Of a DNA stretch of 64,000 bases, positions 18,266 to 27,101 are shown one piece after another; positions within the stretch are counted from its first letter, which is position 1; each line of letters starts with the position of its first letter. Location: NCBI RefSeq assembly GCF_004803635.1, contig NZ_SSWX01000010.1, positions 32,934-96,933 of the forward strand, given 5' to 3'. The translations under genes were made by a program, and so were the position numbers. Under the pieces are notes generated by a model. It searched no databases and was not told the origin of the DNA. It saw only the letters and a program-made list of their open reading frames with translations. Source of the stretch: Lampropedia aestuarii. Its GTDB lineage: Bacteria > Pseudomonadota > Gammaproteobacteria > Burkholderiales > Burkholderiaceae_C.

Positions 18266-18592
18266 GCGGCTTCTGCCCAAGGCTGATTGGCGTGTGCGCT
18301 CTTCGCCAAAGCACGCTCTGCAAAACCCGCGTGGCAGGGATGCACGCGGTATCGAGAAGGGCTGCGAGGCAACTTTCGCAGGCCATAGCCGCCGCTATGG
18401 ACGACAAAGGCCACAGCGTGAGCTTTGCCGAGTTGGCCTAGAGCTGCCTTGCGTTTCGCTCAAGGCCTGGCTTGAGCAAATTCGTCTTCCGTGCAGCCTG
18501 CAAGTCTCGTTATAGTGGCCAGTCAATACTTGGCATGGCGCAGGCCTGGTGGCAGTGGCGCTTGTCGACAACGACAACGAGACGGAGACACA
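18266..18592. other. Intergenic region before the dehydrogenase cluster
   Basis: About 330 bp without a confident gene. A 34-codon open frame ending at 18441 (AIAAAMDDKGHSVSFAELA) looks helix-forming but has no good Shine-Dalgarno. A short palindrome CCATAGCCGCCGCTATGG lies near 18383. Confidence 0.4.
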
Positions 18593-19471
18593 ATGACAAT
18601 ACAAGTCGGCCTGATTGGTGTGGGCCTGATGGGCCATGGCATTGCCCGCAATATCCTCAAGGCCGGTTATGCCTTGCATTTTCTCGAACACGCTGGCAAC
18701 CAGCCGGTAGATGATTTGCTTGCAGCTGGCGCTGTGCCTTGCCTGCAACTGCAGCAAGTGGCCCAGGTCGCAGATGTGCTGATTCTGTGTGTGACAGGCG
18801 CTGAGCAAGTGCAGGCGATTCTGACTGGCCCAGAGGGTGTAGTGGCGGCTTTGCGCCCTGGTTGCACGGTGGTCGATTGCTCGACCTCGGTGCCTGCGGT
18901 CTCCAAACAGATGGCTGAGCTGGTCCGTGCAGTAGGCGGCAACTACCTCGATGCGCCGATGACACGTACCGCCCAGGCCGCGCATGACGGCACCTTGCAC
19001 TTGCTGGTTGGCGGCGATGCGGCCGTGCTGGCGCATGTGCGCCCAGTGCTAGCTGCATTCACCGAGCAAGTGCACCATGTGGGCGAAGTCGGCAATGGCC
19101 ACAGCCTCAAATTGCTGCACAACTTTGTCTCTTTGGGCAGCATTGCGCTGATTGCCGAGGCTGCGGCTTGCGCGCAGCACAACGGTGTTGATGCGGCGCG
19201 TTTTGTCGATATTTTGGCCGCTGGCGGCGGCGCCGGTGTGCCGCTGGAGCGCCTGCGCCCTTACATCGTCTCGCAAGACGCCTCGGGCCTGCCGTTTGCG
19301 ATGGCCAATGCGTATAAAGATTTGAACTACTACGTGCAAATGGCTGGCGACAGCCAGTCGGCCCAGCGCATTGGCCAGGCCGTGCAGCAGACCTATGGCG
19401 CAGCGGTGGACAGCGGCGGCGCCAATACTTTTGTGCCCGAGCTGGTGCGCTTGCTGGCTGAGAGCCGCTAA
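18593..19471 (+). CDS. NAD(P)-dependent oxidoreductase, 3-hydroxyisobutyrate dehydrogenase family
   Basis: 292-aa beta-hydroxyacid dehydrogenase. The Rossmann motif GLIGVGLMGHGIARNILKAG is at the N-terminus; CSTSVPAVSKQMAE (substrate loop), LDAPMTRTAQAAHDGTLHLL and the catalytic-lysine segment GNGHSLKLLHNFVSLG follow. It likely oxidises a beta-hydroxy acid or reduces a semialdehyde. ATG 18593 follows GGAGACACA. It starts a run of four metabolic genes with a tartrate/malate-type dehydrogenase, an aldehyde dehydrogenase and an MBL hydrolase. Confidence 0.88.
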   Translation: MTIQVGLIGVGLMGHGIARNILKAGYALHFLEHAGNQPVDDLLAAGAVPCLQLQQVAQVADVLILCVTGAEQVQAILTGPEGVVAALRPGCTVVDCSTSVPAVSKQMAELVRAVGGNYLDAPMTRTAQAAHDGTLHLLVGGDAAVLAHVRPVLAAFTEQVHHVGEVGNGHSLKLLHNFVSLGSIALIAEAAACAQHNGVDAARFVDILAAGGGAGVPLERLRPYIVSQDASGLPFAMANAYKDLNYYVQMAGDSQSAQRIGQAVQQTYGAAVDSGGANTFVPELVRLLAESR

Positions 19472-19628
19472 ACACCGTGCATTTGCGCTGGCACGTGGGC
19501 CTGTGGCCTGGCTGCCAGCGGCATGCTGCCATGAACTCCCGCCCAGCAAGGCGCGGATCTTTTTCTTATTGCCTGGACGTGCGCTGAGCGCAGCCGCACG
19601 CCGCACCTCTCGTCTGGAGCCTATTGGA

Positions 19629-20708
19629 ATGGTCAAGAAAATTGCAGTCATTGCCGGTGATGGCATTGGGGTCGAAGTCATGTCCGAGGGCTTGCGCGTG
19701 TTGCAAGCTGCTGGCCGAAAGTTCGGCATCGAGCTGGCGTTTGACGAGTTTCACTGGTGCAGCAGCTACTACCAGCAGCACGGCACGATGATGCCCAGCG
19801 ACTGGCAGGCACAGATCCAAGGCCATGACGCCATCTATTTTGGTGCCGTTGGCATGCCGAATTTGATTCCCGACCACACAGCCGTGTGGGAGTCCATCAT
19901 CAAAATCCGCCGCGAGTTTGACCAGTACGTGAATATCCGCCCGGTGCGCTTGATGCCCGGCGTGCCAGCACCGCTGGCCAACCGCCAGCCCGGTGACATC
20001 GATTTCATCGTGGTGCGCGAGAACACCGAGGGCGAGTACTCGTCGGTTGGCGGTTTGATGTTTGAAGGCACAGAGCGCGAATTTGCCACGCAGCAAGCAG
20101 TGTTCAGCCGCCACGGCGTTGACCGGGTGCTGCGCTATGCGTTTGAGCTGGCGCGCTCGCGCCCGGCCAAATCGCTGACGGTGGCGACCAAGAGCAATGG
20201 CATCTCGATCACGATGCCGTACTGGGACAGCCGGGTCGAAGTGGTCGCCAAAGACTACCCCGATGTGCGGGTGAAGAAATTCCACATCGACATTTTGACT
20301 GCGCACTTTGTCCAGCACCCGGACTGGTTTGATGTGGTCGTGGCCTCGAACCTGTTTGGCGACATCCTCTCTGACCTGGGGCCTGCCTGCACCGGCACGA
20401 TTGGCATTGCGCCATCGGCCAATCTGAACCCCGATGGGCGCTTTCCCTCGCTGTTTGAACCGGTGCACGGCTCAGCGCCCGATATTGCCGGCCAAGGCAT
20501 TGCCAACCCGATTGGCCAGATCTGGTCGGGCGCGTTGATGCTGCAGCACCTGGGCCAGGGCGATGCGCGCTTTGAGCAAGCGGCAGAAGCGATTGTGCAA
20601 GCGGTAGAGTATGTGACCGAGCACGGCCCGCGCACCCCCGACATGGGCGGCCAGGCGCGCACTACCGATATTGGTCAGGCGATTGCCCAGCGCATTGAGA
20701 ATGCCTGA
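19629..20708 (+). CDS. Tartrate/D-malate-type dehydrogenase (isopropylmalate dehydrogenase family)
   Basis: 359-aa NAD-dependent beta-decarboxylating dehydrogenase. Seen: AGDGIGVEVMSEGLRVL, the substrate arginines in NIRPVRLMPG, VVRENTEGEYSSVGG, and the metal/NAD part NLFGDILSDLGPACTGTIG with LFEPVHGSAPDIAGQGIANP. The overall pattern fits tartrate dehydrogenase/decarboxylase (TtuC, DmlA) better than LeuB or Icd. The start at 19629 gives the family N-terminus MVKKIAVIAGDG. It is followed 41 bp later by an aldehyde dehydrogenase gene. Confidence 0.88.
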   Translation: MVKKIAVIAGDGIGVEVMSEGLRVLQAAGRKFGIELAFDEFHWCSSYYQQHGTMMPSDWQAQIQGHDAIYFGAVGMPNLIPDHTAVWESIIKIRREFDQYVNIRPVRLMPGVPAPLANRQPGDIDFIVVRENTEGEYSSVGGLMFEGTEREFATQQAVFSRHGVDRVLRYAFELARSRPAKSLTVATKSNGISITMPYWDSRVEVVAKDYPDVRVKKFHIDILTAHFVQHPDWFDVVVASNLFGDILSDLGPACTGTIGIAPSANLNPDGRFPSLFEPVHGSAPDIAGQGIANPIGQIWSGALMLQHLGQGDARFEQAAEAIVQAVEYVTEHGPRTPDMGGQARTTDIGQAIAQRIENA

Positions 20709-20749
20709 TTGCACCGCCTGTGCCCAACCCCCAAGAACAAGGAGCAGCC

Positions 20750-22198
20750 ATGCGTAAAAACCATTTCATCGCCAACGCCTGGGCCCAGCCCAGCGCCGGC
20801 CAGTATTTAGACAGTTTCGACCCCAGCAATGGCGAGGTGCTGGCGCAATTGGCCCAGGGCCATGCCGCTGACATCGATCTGGCCGTGCAAGCCGCCCAGG
20901 CCGCTTTGGGCGAGAGCTTTGATGGCCCCTGGGGCCGGTTGTCGGCGCTGGAGCGCAGCCGCTTGCTGATGAAGCTTGCCGCAGCTGTGACCGAACACGC
21001 ACAGGAATTGGCCGAGCTCGAAGCCATCGATTGCGGCAAGTCTTTCAAAACCGCCCAGGCCGATGCGAACGCCTTGGCGCGCTACTTTGAATACTATGCG
21101 GGCGCAGCCGACAAGCTGCATGGCGAAACCCTGCCATTCAATGCCGGGTATACGGTGCTGACGGTGCGTGAGCCGCATGGCGTCACAGCCCACATCGTGC
21201 CTTGGAACTACCCGATGCAAATCTTTGGCCGCACGGTAGGGGCTGCATTGGCCGCCGGTAATGCCTGCGTGGTCAAGCCGGCGGAAGACGCCAGCCTGTC
21301 CTTGCTGCGCCTGGCCGAGCTGGCCGCAGAAGTGGGCTTTCCAGCAGGCGCCTTGAACGTGGTGACAGGCTATGGCCGTGAAGCAGGCCAGGCGCTGACC
21401 GAGCACCCAGGCGTGGCACATATCTCGTTTACCGGCTCAACCCAAACCGGCCGCATGGTCGCGCTGGCTGCTGCAGAAAGACACTGTCCCGTGACTTTGG
21501 AGCTGGGTGGCAAGTCACCACAAATCGTCTTTGAAGACGCTGATTTGGCAGCCGCCGTGCCGGTGCTGGTCAACGCGATTGCGCAAAATGCCGGCCAGAC
21601 CTGCTCGGCTGGCAGCCGAGTGCTGGTGCAGCGCACGATTTACGAGCAGGTGCTGGCCGCCCTGGTGCCGCGTTTTGAAGCCTTGCAAAGCGGCCCACCT
21701 GCGCTGAACCTGGACATGGGCCCGCTGGTCAACCGCAAGCAATACGAGCAGGTGCGCGGTTTTGTCGGCCAGGCCGAAGCCCAAGGTTTGACCGTGGCTG
21801 CGCGTGGGCGCATCCATGCCGAGGCCAGCAGCAAAGGCTTCTACCAGGAAGCCGTGTTGTTCCGCGATGTCCCGGCCGACAGCGCCTTGGCCCAGCAGGA
21901 AGTGTTTGGCCCGGTGCTGGCGGTGATGCCGTTTGACACTGAGGAAGAAGCGGTGCGCCTGGCCAATGGCACGGACTTTGGTTTGGTTGCGGGCATCTGG
22001 AGCCGCGACGGTGCACGCCAATTGCGCGTGGCGCGCAAAATGCGCTGCGGCCAGGTCTTTATCAACAACTACGGCGCAGGCGGTGGCGTGGAGCTGCCGT
22101 TTGGCGGCGTCAAAGCCAGTGGCCACGGCCGTGAAAAAGGCTTTGAGGCACTGTACGGTTTCACCGTGCTCAAGACGATTGCAATTCACCACGGATAA
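20750..22198 (+). CDS. NAD(P)-dependent aldehyde dehydrogenase
   Basis: 482-aa ALDH superfamily enzyme. Seen: VPWNYPMQIFGRTVGAALAA, the catalytic Glu in LELGGKSPQIV, the catalytic Cys in NAGQTCSAGSR, and LPFGGVKASGHGREKG near the C-terminus. AAGGAG lies a few bases before ATG 20750. It resembles the betaine/gamma-aminobutyraldehyde branch, but the substrate is not predictable. It is co-directional with the two dehydrogenases upstream and probably completes oxidation of their product. Confidence 0.93.
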   Translation: MRKNHFIANAWAQPSAGQYLDSFDPSNGEVLAQLAQGHAADIDLAVQAAQAALGESFDGPWGRLSALERSRLLMKLAAAVTEHAQELAELEAIDCGKSFKTAQADANALARYFEYYAGAADKLHGETLPFNAGYTVLTVREPHGVTAHIVPWNYPMQIFGRTVGAALAAGNACVVKPAEDASLSLLRLAELAAEVGFPAGALNVVTGYGREAGQALTEHPGVAHISFTGSTQTGRMVALAAAERHCPVTLELGGKSPQIVFEDADLAAAVPVLVNAIAQNAGQTCSAGSRVLVQRTIYEQVLAALVPRFEALQSGPPALNLDMGPLVNRKQYEQVRGFVGQAEAQGLTVAARGRIHAEASSKGFYQEAVLFRDVPADSALAQQEVFGPVLAVMPFDTEEEAVRLANGTDFGLVAGIWSRDGARQLRVARKMRCGQVFINNYGAGGGVELPFGGVKASGHGREKGFEALYGFTVLKTIAIHHG

Positions 22199-22279
22199 TG
22201 CGTAGCTGGCCTTGAGGCAGCAAAGACTGCTTGGGCCCTGCCATCACAGGCAACACAGGCATCACAGGAGACAAACACC

Positions 22280-23215
22280 ATGACTACAGCCACTTCAACG
22301 CGCACGAACAACGCTGCCCCACGCCCGCTTGCCGCGATCAAGAATCCGGCCTACCACCGTTTCACGCTGGGCGATTTCCAATGCCTGGCCGTGTCAGACG
22401 GCATGCTGTCGATTCCTATGGATGGCGTGTACGCTGACTCCGACCCCGAAGAGCGCAACCGCCTGCTGGCCATGCATGCGATGTCGCTGGACACCTACAC
22501 GATGGACATCAATTTTTTGCTGGTCGACACCGGCAGCGAGTTGGTCCTGATTGACACCGGTTTGGGCGAGAGTGGCCTGTTCGGCAATACCGGTGGGCGC
22601 TTGCGCCAGCACCTGGCCGAGGTTGGGATCACGCCCGACATGATCGACTGGGTCTTGCTCACCCATGCGCACACCGACCACTACTTTGGCTTGATCGATG
22701 CGCATGGCGCGCCGGTGTTTCCACGCGCGCGCATTGCGATCAACCAGGACGATTTTGACTATTGGACCGATGCGAGCCAAGTCGATGCCGAAGGCCATCG
22801 TGGCCTGTGTACGCGTGGTGCCAGAGCGGCTTTGCTGCCTTACCGCGATCGCATGGAGTTTTTGCAATACGACCAGGATATTGTGCCGGGCTTTCGCCCC
22901 ATGCTCACGCCAGGCCATACGGTCGGACACACCTCTTTTTTGATTCAAAGCGCTGGCCAGACCTTGCTGAATCTGGGCGATGTCTCGCACCACGCCGTGA
23001 TTGAACCCGCCCACCCTGAATGGTCGTTCAGCTACGACAGCGATATTGCGCTGGCCAAAGTCACGCGCGCCGATGTGTTCCAGGACATTGCCGCCAAAGA
23101 TTACCTGATCCTCGGCTGCCATTTCCCATTCCCAGGTCTGGGCCGCATTGTGCAGCAGGGCGATGCCTATGTGTTTGTGCCAAGGCCGGCGCTGCCGCTG
23201 TTTGAGGCGCCATGA
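22280..23215 (+). CDS. MBL-fold metallo-hydrolase (cytoplasmic)
   Basis: 311-aa metallo-beta-lactamase-fold hydrolase. HAHTDH is at residues 129-134 and further ligands are suggested in TPGHTVGHTSF, NLGDVSHHA and GCHFPFPGLG. There is no signal peptide, unlike the paralogue at 3359, which shares the same order of motifs and the closing His-Phe-Pro-Gly segment. It ends 10 bp from the convergent LysR gene. Substrate unknown; lactone or thioester hydrolysis would suit the dehydrogenase cluster. Confidence 0.87.
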   Translation: MTTATSTRTNNAAPRPLAAIKNPAYHRFTLGDFQCLAVSDGMLSIPMDGVYADSDPEERNRLLAMHAMSLDTYTMDINFLLVDTGSELVLIDTGLGESGLFGNTGGRLRQHLAEVGITPDMIDWVLLTHAHTDHYFGLIDAHGAPVFPRARIAINQDDFDYWTDASQVDAEGHRGLCTRGARAALLPYRDRMEFLQYDQDIVPGFRPMLTPGHTVGHTSFLIQSAGQTLLNLGDVSHHAVIEPAHPEWSFSYDSDIALAKVTRADVFQDIAAKDYLILGCHFPFPGLGRIVQQGDAYVFVPRPALPLFEAP

Positions 23216-23225
23216 GCGGCCTGAT

Positions 23226-24116
23226 TCACTGAGCAGGCAAGGGCTGCAGCAAGTGCTGAACAAAACGCGCCAGCGGCGCAGCCAGGCTGCCCTGGCGTGT
23301 GCAGACAAACATCTGGCGCTGCTGGGCCCATTCGTCATCCAACTCCAATAAACGAAATGCGCCCGGCTGGCGAAAGCCGGTCGCGACGACCTTGGGCAAA
23401 ATCGCCACGCCTTGTTGGGCGGCGACCAGGCGGCACATGGCCTCAAACGACTGCACCTGGATCGATTGCCTGAGCGGTTGGCCCAGGCGCTGGGCTTGCT
23501 GCAGCATTTGCTGGGTCGAGGCAGCGTCTTTGTCCAGACCAATGAAGGGCTCGCCCAGCAGGTCTGCAAAGCGCAGGTGCGTGTGCGGCCACGCATGGGC
23601 CAGCGGCACAATCGCGCACAGTGGGTCGCTGACGTAAGGCGTGTACTTCAAGCTGGGCTCGGGCAGAGCGGTCACGATGCCCAGATCAGCAATGCCCTGG
23701 CGCACCCAATCGACAATCACGGCACTGCGCGCCTCGCTGACTTCGATGCGGATATTGGGAAACAGCTGCGACCACGCACCCAATTGCTCGGGCAGGTGGT
23801 GGCTCAGGGCCGAGACGTTGGCGGCCAAATGCAGCTTGGCCATCGCGCCTTGGGCGTAATCGCTGACGGCGCTGCGCATTTGCTCAACCTGCGCCAGCAA
23901 AACCTCGGCGTACTGCACCAGCGTCTGGCCAGCGGCAGTCGCGCTGACGCCATCGGCACGGCGCTCAAGCAGCGCCACACCAAAGCGGTGCTCCAGTTGG
24001 GACAGGCGGCGGCTGGCAGCCGACAGCGAGATGTGGTTGATCTCAGCAGCTTTGGAGATGCTTTTGGACTGCACCGCGCAGAGAAACAGCTGGATCGAAT
24101 CTAAATTGGGCAACAT
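23226..24116 (-). CDS. LysR-family transcriptional regulator
   Basis: 296-aa LysR regulator. The helix-turn-helix at residues about 5-60 reads NLDSIQLFLCAVQSKSISKA and ISLSAASRRLSQLEHRFG; an effector-binding domain follows. It lies directly after the cyclase gene on the same strand (6-bp gap), so the two are co-transcribed. It faces the dehydrogenase cluster tail to tail, and may control the cyclase, that cluster or both. Confidence 0.92.
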   Translation of the reverse strand: MLPNLDSIQLFLCAVQSKSISKAAEINHISLSAASRRLSQLEHRFGVALLERRADGVSATAAGQTLVQYAEVLLAQVEQMRSAVSDYAQGAMAKLHLAANVSALSHHLPEQLGAWSQLFPNIRIEVSEARSAVIVDWVRQGIADLGIVTALPEPSLKYTPYVSDPLCAIVPLAHAWPHTHLRFADLLGEPFIGLDKDAASTQQMLQQAQRLGQPLRQSIQVQSFEAMCRLVAAQQGVAILPKVVATGFRQPGAFRLLELDDEWAQQRQMFVCTRQGSLAAPLARFVQHLLQPLPAQ

Positions 24117-24122
24117 CGGTGA

Positions 24123-24860
24123 TCAGGGCTGCGGCACGATCGCAATTGCGCGCACCGGGAAGCCCGGCGCATCCTTGAAGTCGGGGAAGGCAATCGAGAT
24201 CAGCGCGCCAGTGGCAGGCAGCTCGTAGAGTTTGTTGAGCACCTCGACTTGAAAGCCATGCTCGAGCACATAGTACTCGCCAATCAGGGCATTATTGTGG
24301 CGAAACGCCACGGCCGAATCGGTGTCCAGCGTCTCGTGGCCTACGGCCTTGATCTGGCGCTGCTCAAACAGGAATTTCAACGCGTCCAGGGACCAGCCTG
24401 GCACGTGCGCATGGCCATGTTCGTCGGCATTGGCAAACGCGGCCTTGTCAGGCCAGCGGCGGCTCCAGCCGCTGGCAAAGGCGACAAAACTGCCTGCGGG
24501 AATGCGGCCATGTTCTTGTTCAAAGGCATCAATATCGGCCACGCTCAGCTCGTAGTCGGCGTTGGCCTGCACTGCTGCTTCGCGGTTGATCACATACAGC
24601 GGCAGCAGCAGGTCTTTCAAATCCAGCGACTCCAGCATGCCACTGCCAGCCACAAAGTGGCCTGGCGCATCGATGTGCGTGCCCGTTTGTGTCGCAAACG
24701 CAAAGCGCCTGGCGTAGAAGCCATGCTCTTGAACTGTGAACAAGGTTTCAACGCTAGGGGCTTCAAAGGCCGAGAACATCGGAATATCGGCATCGATGCG
24801 GTGGCTGAGGTTGACCCATTGGGCTTGTTTGAGTTCGGTCAGAAGATGCAGAAGGCTCAT
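24123..24860 (-). CDS. Cyclase/kynurenine-formamidase-like hydrolase
   Basis: 245-aa protein of the KynB/cyclase family (metal-dependent amide or ester hydrolase). Seen: NLSHRIDADIPMF, the metal motif TGTHIDAPGHF, and a late GHETLDTDSAVAFRH with further ligands. Kynurenine formamidases are shorter (about 210 aa) and no kyn genes are nearby, so another cyclic or N-formyl substrate is likely. It heads a two-gene unit with lysR. Confidence 0.85.
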   Translation of the reverse strand: MSLLHLLTELKQAQWVNLSHRIDADIPMFSAFEAPSVETLFTVQEHGFYARRFAFATQTGTHIDAPGHFVAGSGMLESLDLKDLLLPLYVINREAAVQANADYELSVADIDAFEQEHGRIPAGSFVAFASGWSRRWPDKAAFANADEHGHAHVPGWSLDALKFLFEQRQIKAVGHETLDTDSAVAFRHNNALIGEYYVLEHGFQVEVLNKLYELPATGALISIAFPDFKDAPGFPVRAIAIVPQP

Positions 24861-25330
24861 GGCGGTGCTGGTGAAGAAAAGGGCGTAGACAGCGCAGCAT
24901 TGGTTGGCATGCGTGTAAAAGTGCCAGTGTATTAGGCTGCACAGTCAGCGTGTGGTGCGGTGTTTTTTACGCTGTCCTGGCGTGCTGTGGCTAAGAGTTT
25001 GTGCCATCAGTTGTTTTGCAAAATTGCATTGTTCATGGACACTCCTTCAAAAAATAACATTAATTTGCATTTCTTGCTATCCATTGATGCTTGAGTCGGC
25101 AGCGGCCATGCCCAATGGCCGGCCACCCGATACGAAAGCCTGTTGGAGCGATGATTCAGCAGGTTTTTTGGTTATTACTGTGCAGGTGGTATGCACGCAA
25201 GGTCGCCGTTTGTCATGGCGACGTGCATGATTGGTACCGTTTTTTAATACTTTCTCTCCCTCTGTTGGAAACAGGGCGCGTATCCACTACGATGCAGCCC
25301 ATTCCCAGTTTCAACGCCAGAGAGATTGTT
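24861..25330. other. Divergent intergenic region, cyclase and acyl-CoA ligase
   Basis: About 470 bp carrying the promoters for the leftward cyclase-lysR unit and the rightward acyl-CoA ligase. The open frame running in from 25091 continues into the ligase gene but its first 80 codons have no family resemblance. No clear operator was found; a short hairpin GGCCATGCCCAATGGCC lies near 25106. Confidence 0.4.
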
Positions 25331-27046
25331 ATGCACGCATCCAGCAACGCTTTTGTTCCATCTCACGCTGAAGCGCTACAGCGCCCTTGGCTCGCACATT
25401 ACCCAGCTGGCGTGCCTGCCGACATTGATGCCAGCGAATATGCATCGCTGGCGCACCTGCTCGAAGATGCATTTGCCCGTTTTTCTGAGCGCTCTGCATT
25501 CCGCTTCATGGAGCGCGAATACAGCTACGCCGAGATCGACCGCTACAGCGCCCAGTTGGCCGCTTACCTGCAGTCGCTGGGCCTACAAAAAGGCGATCGG
25601 GTCGCGGTCATGCTGCCCAATACCATCCACTACCCGATCGCTGCCGCAGCGGTGATGCGCGCCGGTCTGGTGCTGGTCAATGTCAATCCGCTCTATACGC
25701 AGCGGGAGTTGGAGCACCAATTGCAGGACTGCGGCGCCAAGGCGATGGTGGTGCTTGAGCAATTTGCCGCTAGCGTGCAGCAGTGCATGGCCCATACGCC
25801 CCTGGAGCACGTGGTGTTGGCCTCGGTCGGCGATTTGCTCGGACCGATCAAGGGCAGGTTGGTGAATTGGGTGCTGCGCAAACGCCACAAAGCGGTTCCC
25901 GCGTTTGACTTGCCGGGGGCTGTGCGTTTTAGAGCAGCCATGCGCATTGGCGAGCGTGCAGGTTTGCGCACACCAGTGATGGCCCATGGCGATCTGGCCT
26001 TGCTGCAATACACCGGCGGCACGACCGGGGTCAGCAAGGGCGCCATGCTCACGCATGGCAATGTGATTGCCAATGCACTGCAATCCGAAGCCTGGAACCG
26101 CCCAGCGATTGCGGATATTGAAGGGCGTGAGCAGATCACCAGCGTCTGCGCCCTGCCGCTCTACCATATCTTCGGTTTCACCGTGGGCATGATGATGTCG
26201 ATGCGCAATGGTGGCAAGGCGATTCTGATCCCTAATCCACGCGATCTGGATGCGACTTTGAAAGCGCTGCGCGGCCAGCGCATCCATATTTTTCCTGCGG
26301 TGAACACCTTGTTCAATGCGCTGCTGCACCATCCGCAGTTTGACTCGGTTGACTGGAGCCATTTGCGCATTGCTGGCGGTGGTGGCACAGCGGTGCAGCA
26401 GGCGGTGGCCAAAGAGTGGCTGGCGCGCACCGGCTGCGCGATTTGCGAGGGCTATGGCCTGTCGGAAGCCAGCCCTTCGGTGTCGTGCAATCCGGTGGAC
26501 TCCAAAAACTTCACCGGCACGATTGGCTTGCCGATGTCCAGCACCTGGCTGCAATGCATTGACGAAAGCGACCAGCCAGTGCCACTGGGTCAGCCCGGTG
26601 AGATTGCGATCAAAGGCCCGCAACTGATGGTCGGCTACTGGCAGCGGCCAGAAGAAACGGCTGCGTCGATGACCGCCGATGGCTATTTCCGCACCGGCGA
26701 TATTGGTGTGATGGACGAGCGCGGCTTCGTCAAGATTGTGGACCGCAAAAAAGACATGGTGCTGGTCAGCGGCTTCAACGTCTACCCGAACGAAGTCGAA
26801 GACGTGGTTGCGATGCTGCCCGGCGTGCGCGAGTGCGCGGTGGTTGGCGTGCCTGATGCCACAACGGGTGAGGCGATCAAGCTGGTGGTCGTGCGCAAAG
26901 ACAAGGCGCTGACTGAGGCCATGGTGCGCAGCTACGCCAAAGAGCACTTGACCGGCTATAAACGGCCCAAGATTGTCGAGTTCCGCGATGAGCTGCCCAA
27001 AAACGCAGTGGGCAAAGTGCTGCGTCGAGAGTTGCGCAACGCCTGA
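25331..27046 (+). CDS. fadD: Long-chain-fatty-acid--CoA ligase (FadD-like)
   Basis: 571-aa AMP-forming acyl-CoA synthetase. The P-loop motif is YTGGTTGVSKGAMLTHGN; further motifs are CEGYGLSEASPSVSCN, YFRTGDIGVMDERGF, VDRKKDMVLVSGFNVYPNEV and the C-terminal catalytic lysine in LPKNAVGKVLRREL. It activates fatty acids for beta-oxidation or lipid synthesis, probably at the inner membrane. ATG 25331 matches the length of the family (about 560 aa); a second in-frame ATG at 25292 is possible. Confidence 0.9.
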   Translation: MHASSNAFVPSHAEALQRPWLAHYPAGVPADIDASEYASLAHLLEDAFARFSERSAFRFMEREYSYAEIDRYSAQLAAYLQSLGLQKGDRVAVMLPNTIHYPIAAAAVMRAGLVLVNVNPLYTQRELEHQLQDCGAKAMVVLEQFAASVQQCMAHTPLEHVVLASVGDLLGPIKGRLVNWVLRKRHKAVPAFDLPGAVRFRAAMRIGERAGLRTPVMAHGDLALLQYTGGTTGVSKGAMLTHGNVIANALQSEAWNRPAIADIEGREQITSVCALPLYHIFGFTVGMMMSMRNGGKAILIPNPRDLDATLKALRGQRIHIFPAVNTLFNALLHHPQFDSVDWSHLRIAGGGGTAVQQAVAKEWLARTGCAICEGYGLSEASPSVSCNPVDSKNFTGTIGLPMSSTWLQCIDESDQPVPLGQPGEIAIKGPQLMVGYWQRPEETAASMTADGYFRTGDIGVMDERGFVKIVDRKKDMVLVSGFNVYPNEVEDVVAMLPGVRECAVVGVPDATTGEAIKLVVVRKDKALTEAMVRSYAKEHLTGYKRPKIVEFRDELPKNAVGKVLRRELRNA

Positions 27047-27101
27047 GCACCAAGCTGCTTGGAAGCTGCAGGCTCTTACCGCCAGTGGCCGGTCTAAGCT
27101 G

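Noticed and set aside
18340..18441. 34-codon frame with a helical C-terminus
   Set aside because: Plausible peptide but weak start signal and no family; left as a note on the intergenic region.
22394..23611. 405-codon minus-strand frame
   Set aside because: Spans two convergent real genes (MBL hydrolase and LysR) out of frame; no recognisable domain.
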